Of a DNA stretch of 6,650 nt, positions 1 to 5,505 are shown one piece after another. The stretch is taken from the NCBI GenBank assembly GCA_023421955.1, contig JAEZSE010000019.1:1-6650 (forward strand). Direction: 5' to 3'. The notes under the pieces are model-generated. The model worked only from the letters and a program-made list of their open reading frames with translations. It had not been told where the DNA came from and searched no databases. Each line of letters opens with the position of its first letter. Within the stretch, counting starts at the first letter, position 1. The position numbers and the translations under genes are program-made. The stretch comes from Bacillota bacterium. GTDB taxonomy: Bacteria > Bacillota > Clostridia > Christensenellales > UMGS416.

Positions 1-52
1 AAATCACTGCTAGATTGGAAAAGAAGAACCAATGCATGAAATGATTTCCATT
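1..52. other. AT-rich spacer, no feature seen
   Basis: This short AT-rich stretch lies beyond the terminator of the padR operon. I see no reading frame, RNA gene or promoter that I could defend in it. It probably belongs to the intergenic region leading to the next gene outside the window. Confidence 0.4.
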
Positions 53-73
53 AAAAACGGGCCTTTCGGCCCG
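53..73 (-). terminator. Intrinsic terminator of the padR-HAAS-2TM operon
   Basis: Read on the minus strand this is a perfect 6-bp GC stem (CGGGCC / GGCCCG at 68-73 and 58-63) closed by a GAAA tetraloop, followed directly by TTTTT (53-57). It starts 24 nt after the stop codon at 97. The form is that of a canonical rho-independent terminator and fits as the end of the three-gene operon. Confidence 0.92.
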
Positions 74-96
74 CGCTACAGGAGGTAGTTGTCAAA

Positions 97-882
97 TCAA
101 TGAATGGCCTGCCGGTGCCGGAACCAATACATCGCAAGCGGCCACCAGGCCACAGCGAAGACCGGGAACACCGCCCACAGCACGCCCGGCGATGTGACAA
201 GGTTGACCGTAACAAAGAACGCAGTGATAAGTAGCGACCCGGCCACCGAATAGCCGAACCACCAGCGGCGTTGTGAAAAGAACAACGACATGGGCCACCA
301 CAGCACCGAAAAAGCAGGATAAATCGCCCAGGGGTGGCCGGGTGAATAAAACACATTGAGCGCAGCGTAGTAGAGGATTGTGGCTGTGCAGCCCAGGTTG
401 GCGAACCAAAGCGTGTCTGCTCTTCGGCCCAACAGCATCACCACAGGCCACATCAGGATGGGCCAGACGGCATACAGCACCCACAGGTGACCCGGTGAAA
501 ACAACAGGTTTTCGACCGCAAGCCAGGCGATCGTGAGCGCACTGTCCACCACAGAGAGCGCCTTGGCATGGCCCCGGCGGCCAAAATGGACGCTGACCGG
601 CCACCACACGAGCGGGAGCACCGTGTGTAGAAACCATGGATGCTCCGGGCTGGTCTGCATGTTCACCGCTGCCAAAAAGCTAATGGTCATCGCGCTGCCC
701 ACAAGCGAAAAAGCGACAGGCCGACGCGGCAGAAGAAATGCCGCCAGCGGCCACCACAGCAGGCCGAATGCCGCATAGTAAAACCAGAGGAACCCCGGTG
801 AGAACAGCAAGTTTATAATAACGGCAAACAGGATACCCATCGCGGCAAAGGCGGCCGCGAGCGCCGCTCTGCTTTTGTTCAT
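97..882 (-). CDS. Membrane protein of five tandem 2TM hairpin repeats
   Basis: The product is a 261-residue, very hydrophobic protein made of five copies of one roughly 51-residue unit, each predicted to form two membrane helices (about ten in total). Every unit carries N-x3-SP(G/E)-x2-W followed by (W/M)WP. The Asn residues fall at 24, 74, 125, 176 and 227, and the WP pairs at 44-45, 94-95, 145-146, 196-197 and 247-248. Basic (G/P/S)xRR-like loops join the units. The pattern resembles the Pfam 2TM domain, normally present once per protein. The upstream HAAS protein ends in a sixth copy. I chose the ATG at 882, two bases after the HAAS stop. Its Shine-Dalgarno is poor (AGGAAG about 14 nt away), so translational coupling is likely. 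An upstream ATG at 966 would add a 28-residue stretch encoded inside HAAS and is unlikely. No enzymatic residues are apparent. The role is unknown; a membrane sensor, scaffold or partner of the HAAS protein is an inference. Confidence 0.85.
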   Translation of the reverse strand: MNKSRAALAAAFAAMGILFAVIINLLFSPGFLWFYYAAFGLLWWPLAAFLLPRRPVAFSLVGSAMTISFLAAVNMQTSPEHPWFLHTVLPLVWWPVSVHFGRRGHAKALSVVDSALTIAWLAVENLLFSPGHLWVLYAVWPILMWPVVMLLGRRADTLWFANLGCTATILYYAALNVFYSPGHPWAIYPAFSVLWWPMSLFFSQRRWWFGYSVAGSLLITAFFVTVNLVTSPGVLWAVFPVFAVAWWPLAMYWFRHRQAIH

Positions 883-884
883 GG

Positions 885-1289
885 CTATTTCTGCCGCTTC
901 CTGAGCCACCAGTAAAACACAGCGAGGGGCCACCACAGCACGGCGAAGATCGGGAACACGCACCACAGCACACCTGGGGAGAAATAGAGGTTGATGAACA
1001 CCACCAGCGCGATGATGAGCCCCGCCCCCCAGATCGAGAAGCCCAATGCCAGCCCCGCTGTGTTGCGCACCTCCGGCGGATTCGCCAAGAGCTCGGCCTT
1101 GATGTCTTCAATGTCGCCGAACTCCACAATGGCCTTGTTCACCGCGTCTTCCTCCGACTTGCCGGTAGCCATGAGGTCGATCACCTTTTCCTGCATGTTG
1201 AGGATGATCTCGTTTTTGAGCTGCTCCTTGCGGTCACTTTCCGGCAACTGCTCAAACAGCTCGTGCACATGTTGCTTGACGCTCTTCAT
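885..1289 (-). CDS. HAAS/permease-prefix-type helical domain fused to one 2TM hairpin
   Basis: The product has 134 residues. Residues 1-70 are charged and helical, with the pattern typical of HAAS (HTH-associated alpha-helical signalling) or permease-prefix domains: a leucine-rich helix, then G-x-S-E-E-D-A-V-x-x-A-I-x-x-F-G-D at about 43-59. This family is characteristically encoded next to PadR regulators. Residues 79-128 form two membrane helices around FSPGVLW (103-109) and end with LWWP (118-121). This is the same hairpin unit repeated five times in the next gene. The start at 1289 overlaps the PadR stop as ATGA. It has an excellent GGAGGG (1296-1301) six bases upstream, so the start is secure. 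The domain may couple the membrane to PadR-controlled transcription; this follows from family context and is not visible in the sequence. An alternative description is a DUF1700-like or permease-prefix protein. Confidence 0.88.
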   Translation of the reverse strand: MKSVKQHVHELFEQLPESDRKEQLKNEIILNMQEKVIDLMATGKSEEDAVNKAIVEFGDIEDIKAELLANPPEVRNTAGLALGFSIWGAGLIIALVVFINLYFSPGVLWCVFPIFAVLWWPLAVFYWWLRKRQK

Positions 1290-1615
1290 TGCTTTCCCTC
1301 CAAAAATATGTCAATGATATCCTTGACAGACTGCCACTCCTTGCGGCCCTCTTCCAGATAGGCCCGGCCCTGCGCCGTGATCGCGTAATAGCGCCGCTTG
1401 CCGCCCAGCGTCACGCTGCCCTCGTAGGAGCGGATAAAGCCGCGCTTTTCAAGCCGCTGGAAGACGGCATACAGCGTGGCCTCCTTGATCTGGAAGCGCT
1501 CCTGTGTCCTCAAGCTGATTTCCCTGGAAATCTCATAGCCATAGCGGTCCTTCTCGCCGATCAAAACGAGCAGGATGGCATCGAGATGGCCCCGGATGAT
1601 GTCGCTGCTGATCAT
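1286..1615 (-). CDS. PadR-family transcriptional regulator
   Basis: This is a 109-residue winged-helix DNA-binding protein of the short PadR class. Visible family features are LLVLIGEKDRYGYEIS (15-30), the recognition-helix region ATLYAVFQRLEKRGFI (46-61) and the wing with GGKRRYYAITAQGR (71-84). A short C-terminal helix (about 88-106) would serve in dimerisation. PadR proteins usually repress nearby membrane or efflux genes and their own operon. The start is the ATG at 1615, preceded by AAGGTGAG (1619-1626). The frame stays open upstream to an ATG at 1708, but that would translate the promoter and its repeats. The stop overlaps the HAAS start by four bases, so the two are translationally coupled. 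Its own promoter region carries repeated AGAGCTCT-like sites that could be its operators. Family assignment is firm; the regulated signal is unknown. Confidence 0.93.
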   Translation of the reverse strand: MISSDIIRGHLDAILLVLIGEKDRYGYEISREISLRTQERFQIKEATLYAVFQRLEKRGFIRSYEGSVTLGGKRRYYAITAQGRAYLEEGRKEWQSVKDIIDIFLEGKQ

Positions 1616-1618
1616 TGG

Positions 1619-1626
1619 CTCACCTT
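1619..1626 (-). promoter_or_regulatory. RBS that fixes the PadR start
   Basis: On the minus strand the motif AAGGTGAG lies just before the ATG at 1615, with the AGGTG core five bases from it. It supports the internal start over the upstream in-frame ATG at 1708, which lies within the predicted -35 element. Confidence 0.8.
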
Positions 1627-1628
1627 TA

Positions 1629-1669
1629 TGTGTTCTGTGTGATAGTGCTCTGTTTGATAGAGCTCTATC
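1629..1669. promoter_or_regulatory. Candidate PadR operator array in the padR leader
   Basis: Between the predicted transcription start and the RBS lie three units about 15 bp apart: AGAGCTCT (1659-1666), the 7/8 match AGAGCACT (1644-1651) and a degenerate form (1629-1636). The first is the centre of a perfect 14-bp palindrome, GATAGAGCTCTATC (1656-1669). Another AGAGCTCT occurs in the promoter spacer (1692-1699), 33 bp from it. Dimeric regulators such as PadR bind palindromes near their own promoters, so autoregulation is a reasonable inference. Confidence 0.6.
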
Positions 1670-1679
1670 TGATGGGGCA

Positions 1680-1708
1680 ATAATAGCATAAAGAGCTCTG
1701 TGTGTCAA
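1680..1708 (-). promoter_or_regulatory. Sigma-A-type promoter of the padR operon
   Basis: On the minus strand the -35 is a perfect TTGACA (1703-1708), the spacer is exactly 17 bp (1686-1702), and the -10 is TATTAT (1680-1685), one base off consensus. Transcription should start near 1673, giving a leader of about 58 nt before the PadR start. The spacer contains an AGAGCTCT copy at 1692-1699, so a regulator bound there would directly block polymerase. Confidence 0.85.
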
Positions 1709-1733
1709 AGTATTTTTTCAGTTTTGTTTAAAA

Positions 1734-1753
1734 TTTCTTTTGCACAAAAGAAA
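1734..1753. repeat. AT-rich inverted repeat upstream of the padR promoter
   Basis: Arms TTTCTTTTG (1734-1742) and CAAAAGAAA (1745-1753) are perfectly complementary with only two bases between them. The repeat sits about 26 bp upstream of the padR -35. It could be an upstream regulator site, or a weak back-up terminator for read-through from araA, since TTTTAAAC follows it on the minus strand. Confidence 0.55.
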
Positions 1754-1779
1754 CGTGATCAACATTGGAGTTATGGCTA

Positions 1780-1862
1780 CAAAGCGCCCTCTCCCCCTAA
1801 GTCCCCTCCAGTGAGTAAAGCACTCACCCCCCTGACCCCCTCTCCCAAAGCGCCCTCTCCCC
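1780..1862. repeat. 17-bp direct repeat bordering repeat element A
   Basis: CAAAGCGCCCTCTCCCC occurs identically at 1780-1796 and 1846-1862, separated by 49 bp. The second copy overlaps the left end of element A. Between them is a small hairpin (GTGAGT at 1811-1816 pairing with ACTCAC at 1822-1827). The arrangement looks like a partial or abandoned second left end of the same repeat family. No coding potential is evident. Confidence 0.6.
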
Positions 1863-2044
1863 AACCCCTCCCCCATCACTGTGGGAGGGGCATTCTAGTA
1901 TAGGGGCTTGCGCCCCTATTACCCCGAGTATAGTCCATCACGTCGTTATGGATAAGCCTGATAGGATTCGGGGATCGGGGCGCAAGCCCCGGACAAAAAT
2001 CTCCCCCTCCCACTAGCAAGGGGGAGGGGGCTGGGGGGAGAGGG
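1853..2044 (+). repeat. Interspersed MITE-like repeat, copy A
   Basis: This non-coding element of about 192 bp has imperfect terminal inverted repeats starting CCCTCTCCCC, and each end folds into a hairpin: CCCCTCCC/GGGAGGGG at 1865-1890 and CCCCCTCCC/GGGAGGGGG at 2003-2030. Two more hairpins lie inside: ATAGGGGC/GCCCCTAT at 1900-1919, and CGGGGC/GCCCCG with a GCAA loop at 1976-1991. It matches copy B in the same orientation at roughly 85-90% by eye, including a 52-bp identical block (1993-2044). No transposase or clear target-site duplication is seen. Weaker similarity seems to continue about 40 bp beyond the right end. Confidence 0.8.
1995..2030 (-). terminator. Probable araA terminator supplied by repeat A
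   Basis: On the minus strand a 9-bp stem, CCCCCTCCC (2022-2030) with GGGAGGGGG (2003-2011), has a 10-nt loop. It is followed by AG, A and a run of five T (1995-1999). It lies about 72 nt after the araA stop. The structure is that of an intrinsic terminator and is part of the repeat element. Confidence 0.72.
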
Positions 2045-2101
2045 CACTCATGGGGGAAGGGTTGGAGAGCGGGTCTCTTGGGGAAAGGGGTATGTGGGTA
2101 C

Positions 2102-3571
2102 TTACCTCATCATCCTCCACACCACATCATTGACCTTCAGCTTGTCCGTAAGCTCTGCCACATCGGTTTTGGCGCTGATGTGGATCAGCTCCAGGCCCAA
2201 GATCTCCGCAAAATCACGCATGTGCTCGATGGTCAGGCCATAGCTCATGATAGAGTGGTGGGCGCCGCCGGCCAGGATCCAGGCCTCGGAGCCGCTCGAA
2301 AGGCTGGGGGTGAGCTTCCACATCACGCGGGCCACCGGCAGCTTGGGCATGGCGCGGGGCGGCGTGACGGCCTCCACATCGTGCACGATCATGCGGAACC
2401 GGTCACCCATGTCGATCAATGTGACCAGGATCGCCGGGCCAGCCTGGCCGTCAAACACCAGGCGGGCTGGGTCAGCCCGGTTGCCGATGCCCAGCTTGTG
2501 CACCGCGATGCGGGGGCGGGAGGCGGCGATGCTGGGGCAGACCTCCAGCATGTGGGCGCCCAGCACCAGCTCGTTTCCGGGCTCCAGGTGATAGGTGTAG
2601 TCCTCCATGAAAGATGTGCCGCCGGGCAGGCCTGCGGCCATTTGCTTCATCACGCGCAACAGGCCGGCCATCTTCCAGTCGCCTTCGGCGCCGAAGCCAT
2701 AGCCCTTGGCCATCAGGTTCTGCACGGCCAAACCGGGCAGCTGCTGCAGGCCGGCCAGGTTTTCAAAGGTGGTCGTGAACCCGCCGAACGCACCGGACGA
2801 AAGGAAGTTCTGCATGCCGATCTCAATGCGGGCCTGTACTTTCACAGCGTCCAGATTGCCGGTGTCCAGCACATAGGAGGCGGCATATTCCTCCATCTTG
2901 TCTTCCACATCGGCGGCGCTGACGGCGTTCACAGCGTCCACAAGCTCGGTCAGGCCGTAGCCGTTGACGCTCCAGCCCAGCCGGGCCTGCGCCTCCACCT
3001 TGTCGCCCTCGGTCACGGCCACTTCACGCATGTTGTCACCGAAGCGGGCAAGCTTGAGGCTGCGGCTCTCCATCGCGCCTGCGGCACTGCGGGCCCAGGC
3101 CCCGATGCGGCGCTGGGTCTCGGCGTCTTTCCAATAGCCGGACACCACCTTTCGGCGAGTTCGCAGCCGGGCATGGATGAACCCGTGCTCCCGGTCGCCA
3201 TGGGCGGACTGGTTCAGGTTCATGAAGTCCATGTCAATGGTCTCCCACGGGATGTCGCGGTTATACTGTGTGTTGAGGTGCAGGATGGGCTTGGTGAGCG
3301 CCAGCAGGCCAGCGATCCACATCTTGGACGGCGAGAACGTGTGCATCCAGGTGATCACGCCGGCGCAGGCGGGCGAAGCGCTGGCCTGGCGGCAAAGCTC
3401 CAGGATCTCTTCCGGTGTGGTGACAACGGGCTTGAAGACCACCGCGCCGGGGATCTGCCCGCAGGCATCCAGCGCCGCGGCAATCTCGCGGCTATCCGCA
3501 TTGACCTGGTTGAGCGTTTCAGGACCGTAAAGATGCTGGCTGCCGGTAACAAACCAGAATTCAAATTTCAT
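2102..3571 (-). CDS. araA: L-arabinose isomerase (EC 5.3.1.4)
   Basis: The 489-residue product converts L-arabinose to L-ribulose, the first step of bacterial arabinose use, in the cytoplasm with a divalent metal such as Mn2+. It is full length (E. coli AraA has 500 residues, Bacillus about 496). Recognisable family blocks are FWFVTGSQHLYG (5-16), TWMHTFSPSKMWI (74-86), HLNTQYNRDIPW (98-109), GYGFGAEGDWK (290-300), GTSFMEDYTYHLEPGNELVLGAHMLEV cited as 318-344, and WILAGGAHHS (431-440). The expected metal and catalytic residues are present: Glu296, Glu323, His340 and the His438/His439 pair, corresponding to E. coli Glu306, Glu333, His350 and His450. The start at 3571 is supported by AAAGGTGG (3581-3588) nine bases upstream. 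It stands alone: no araB, araD, transporter or AraR is adjacent, and repeat copies flank it on both sides. Other arabinose genes presumably lie elsewhere. Confidence 0.97.
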   Translation of the reverse strand: MKFEFWFVTGSQHLYGPETLNQVNADSREIAAALDACGQIPGAVVFKPVVTTPEEILELCRQASASPACAGVITWMHTFSPSKMWIAGLLALTKPILHLNTQYNRDIPWETIDMDFMNLNQSAHGDREHGFIHARLRTRRKVVSGYWKDAETQRRIGAWARSAAGAMESRSLKLARFGDNMREVAVTEGDKVEAQARLGWSVNGYGLTELVDAVNAVSAADVEDKMEEYAASYVLDTGNLDAVKVQARIEIGMQNFLSSGAFGGFTTTFENLAGLQQLPGLAVQNLMAKGYGFGAEGDWKMAGLLRVMKQMAAGLPGGTSFMEDYTYHLEPGNELVLGAHMLEVCPSIAASRPRIAVHKLGIGNRADPARLVFDGQAGPAILVTLIDMGDRFRMIVHDVEAVTPPRAMPKLPVARVMWKLTPSLSSGSEAWILAGGAHHSIMSYGLTIEHMRDFAEILGLELIHISAKTDVAELTDKLKVNDVVWRMMR

Positions 3572-3580
3572 TTGTACATA

Positions 3581-3588
3581 CCACCTTT
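3581..3588 (-). promoter_or_regulatory. araA ribosome binding site
   Basis: AAAGGTGG on the minus strand, nine bases before the ATG at 3571. It confirms the araA start and resembles the padR RBS (AAGGTGAG). Confidence 0.8.
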
Positions 3589-3598
3589 CTATGGAGAT

Positions 3599-3607
3599 AT
3601 TTTAGCA
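3599..3607 (-). promoter_or_regulatory. Extended -10 promoter of araA
   Basis: TGCTAAAAT on the minus strand is an extended -10 (TGn plus TAAAAT) 27 bp upstream of the araA ATG, giving a short leader. No convincing -35 is visible at 17 bp, as is common with extended -10 promoters. The same nonamer occurs before the ABC operon. No CRE or AraR-type operator is evident; the region further upstream is the repeat element. Confidence 0.5.
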
Positions 3608-3631
3608 CAATCGGGCAGAGAAATGACAGAG

Positions 3632-3826
3632 CCTCTCTCCCTGCCCCTCCCCCATCACTGTGGGAGGGGTATTTTAGTGTAGGGGCATGCGCCCCTATTA
3701 CCCCGCAAATAATCCAACTTGTCGTTATAAATAGTCCTGACAGGATTCGGGGGACCGGGGGCGGCAGCCCCCGAACAAAAATCTCCCCCTCCCACTAGCA
3801 AGGGGGAGGGGGCTGGGGGGAGAGGG
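3632..3826 (+). repeat. Interspersed MITE-like repeat, copy B
   Basis: This second copy of the element seen at 1853-2044, about 195 bp long, has the same orientation. End hairpins are CCCCTCCC/GGGAGGGG (3644-3669) and CCCCCTCCC/GGGAGGGGG (3785-3812). Inner hairpins are TAGGGGC/GCCCCTA (3680-3697), and CGGGGGC/GCCCCCG with a GGCA loop (3756-3773). The last stem is one base pair longer than in copy A, with G and C added on opposite arms, so pairing is kept. The final 52 bases (3775-3826) are identical to copy A. It fills the space between araA and the ABC operon. Confidence 0.8.
3777..3812 (-). terminator. Probable ABC operon terminator supplied by repeat B
   Basis: On the minus strand a 9-bp C/G-rich stem (3804-3812 with 3785-3793) and a 10-nt loop are followed after AGA by five T (3777-3781). 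It is about 86 nt after the permease stop. It is identical to the araA terminator because both come from the same repeat family. Confidence 0.72.
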
Positions 3827-3897
3827 TCTCAGAGGGGAAGGACTGGGGTAAGGGTCTCTGAGGATAAGACAAGTAGATAAGCGAGGAAGGCGAAGAG

Positions 3898-5505
3898 CTA
3901 CGCCCCCGCCTCCACATTCTTGAAAATCCCCGACGACACCGCAAACGACACACCGGCCGCCAGCAGCGCCCAGAGCCCGAAGCCCACCACGGAGAGCAAC
4001 TCCTTGGTCGAAGGGGCCACCATCTCCGGCAGCAGGAGCGGCACAGCAATGAGCAGCGCAATGCCCGGCGTGATCACGAAGATCGTGAAGAACAGCTTGA
4101 GGAAAATCGTGAGCGGCTTACTGTGGATGCCGCCGAATAGCCTGCGGGAGAGCACATCCGCATAGACGAACACCGCGCCCAAAAATACATAGCACAGGAT
4201 GCACGCGATCACCGTGAGCACTGGGATGCCGCCATACTGAGGTGTGGTGCCCAGATAGCCGCCGGCGATCACAAACAGCGCGATGCCATCGATCAGGTTC
4301 TTGATGTGGTCGCTCAGGGTGGCCCAGAAAAGCTTCTGGGCAGGCCGGGCCGGCAGCGTGAAGATGAACGGGCGGTTGAGCTCCAGCGGCCAGCGGCCCT
4401 GCATCTGGAGCAGGAACAGCATATAGACCGCAAACGAGAGCACCATGACCATGCGTGAGGAAAGCTCACCGGGCATGATGAAGTTGAACGCCAGCGCCGC
4501 GAGGATCACAATGGCCGACGTGCGGTCAAAGAACAACAGGAACGAAGACTTCCGGATCTCCAGGATGTTCTTCCCGAACAATGCCGAAGCCCCCTGCCCA
4601 AACAGGCCGTTGCGCACATTGTGGCGGGCTTTCACGTTGAACTGCATGCCCTTGCCTTCCTTTTTGGCGGCCAGGGCGGCTTCCTTGTATTCGGTGGCGT
4701 CCAGCACTTCCTCGTAATAATCGAGGTTCTGCCGGTAGAGGATCACCAGGAACGCCGCAATCAAAGCGACCATGAGGCCGGTGCCCACAAAGAACTGCCA
4801 GCTGATACCGTCAATGGCGGCGGCAGCGATGGCGCGCATCCAGCCGATCACCGGCACCCAGAACATCCAGTCGCCATCGAGCGTGGCGGTGGCGGCCCGC
4901 ATCAGGTCCTTCACCTGCATGAGTTTGTACAGGAATACGAGCACCAGCGCCAGCACGGCCAGGTTCAACACAACATTGGCTGCGCGGCGGCGGGCCCTGG
5001 TCTTGCTCGTGAAGGCATAGAGCGCCATGCCGAAAATCGGGTAGCTCAGCGCGTAGAGCGCCACGGCCAGCATCAGCACCAGGATGCCGTAGGGCTGCAG
5101 GGCGAAGTTGTTTTTCAGGTTGGGGATCTGGTAAAACGCCACGAACATCGCCAGCACCATGCCGCCCAACTGACGGATGAAGCCATAGAGCAGCACGTCA
5201 TTGGGGCGGAAGGGGCCGGTGAACACCAGCGCCACATCCGACGAGCGGAAGAAGCTGCCGCCTTTTTCGATGCCCTGCTTGATCGACAGGTAATACACCA
5301 CGATGCCCAGCGCCGTCATGATCACGCGGAAGAGCGCCGGATCGGCCTTGTGCACCAGGTTGGAGGGCATCAGAAACACCATCACGATCATGCCCACCGA
5401 TGCCAGAGCGATCACGATGTATAGGATCAGCAGCGCCGGCTTTTTGGCCAGCCCCTTCACAATATTGGCCAGCGTGCGCCGGATCAGATAGAGCAACGGG
5501 CTCAT
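3898..5505 (-). CDS. ABC transporter membrane subunit, putative ABC exporter family
   Basis: The product is a 535-residue multi-pass membrane protein that should pair with the ATPase encoded just upstream. Clear hydrophobic segments lie at about 24-46, 61-75, 112-126, 140-165, 178-195, 238-257, 331-345, 353-368, 403-418, 428-449, 466-492 and 505-526. A large charged cytoplasmic stretch lies between about 258 and 328 (LDYYEEVLDATEYKE, then a lysine-rich run). The short basic N-terminus and the SSDVALVFTGPFRPNDVLLYGFIR region (cited as 88-111) resemble the Pfam 'putative ABC exporter' family. The ATG at 5505 overlaps the ATPase stop as ATGA, with GAGGAGGAG (5511-5519) just upstream, so the start is firm. 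Substrate is unknown; peptides, lipids or drugs are all possible. The gene stops 86 nt before the repeat-borne terminator. Confidence 0.88.
   Translation of the reverse strand: MSPLLYLIRRTLANIVKGLAKKPALLILYIVIALASVGMIVMVFLMPSNLVHKADPALFRVIMTALGIVVYYLSIKQGIEKGGSFFRSSDVALVFTGPFRPNDVLLYGFIRQLGGMVLAMFVAFYQIPNLKNNFALQPYGILVLMLAVALYALSYPIFGMALYAFTSKTRARRRAANVVLNLAVLALVLVFLYKLMQVKDLMRAATATLDGDWMFWVPVIGWMRAIAAAAIDGISWQFFVGTGLMVALIAAFLVILYRQNLDYYEEVLDATEYKEAALAAKKEGKGMQFNVKARHNVRNGLFGQGASALFGKNILEIRKSSFLLFFDRTSAIVILAALAFNFIMPGELSSRMVMVLSFAVYMLFLLQMQGRWPLELNRPFIFTLPARPAQKLFWATLSDHIKNLIDGIALFVIAGGYLGTTPQYGGIPVLTVIACILCYVFLGAVFVYADVLSRRLFGGIHSKPLTIFLKLFFTIFVITPGIALLIAVPLLLPEMVAPSTKELLSVVGFGLWALLAAGVSFAVSSGIFKNVEAGA

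Noticed and set aside
92..637. 181-residue minus-strand frame overlapping the 2TM repeat gene
   Set aside because: It lacks the periodic SPG/WWP pattern and is out of frame with the operon; it is a shadow in GC-rich DNA.
883..966. Extension of the 2TM repeat protein to the ATG at 966
   Set aside because: It would overlap the end of the HAAS gene by about 80 bases. The added residues are basic, unlike the repeat, while the ATG at 882 sits neatly after the HAAS stop.
1616..1708. N-terminal extension of PadR to the ATG at 1708
   Set aside because: It would begin inside the -35 element and translate the operator repeats, giving a repetitive RALS-containing peptide not seen in PadR proteins; a good RBS marks the internal ATG.
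1853..2044. Riboswitch or tRNA-like RNA in the repeat element
   Set aside because: The hairpins do not match a riboswitch or tRNA pattern I recognise, and the same element follows unrelated genes instead of preceding one regulated gene family.
2078..3682. 534-residue open frame on the plus strand opposite araA
   Set aside because: It is the antisense shadow of araA. Its translation is rich in His, Gly, Ala and Gln with no family features, and it runs into repeat elements at both ends.
1853..3826. Composite transposon carrying araA
   Set aside because: No transposase and no clear target duplication are visible around the pair, so only a MITE-like repeat is claimed.
4621..5424. 267-residue plus-strand frame inside the permease gene
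   Set aside because: It has a low-complexity His/Gln/Glu-rich translation expected from reading hydrophobic codons on the opposite strand; the permease frame has clear membrane helices and a coupled start.
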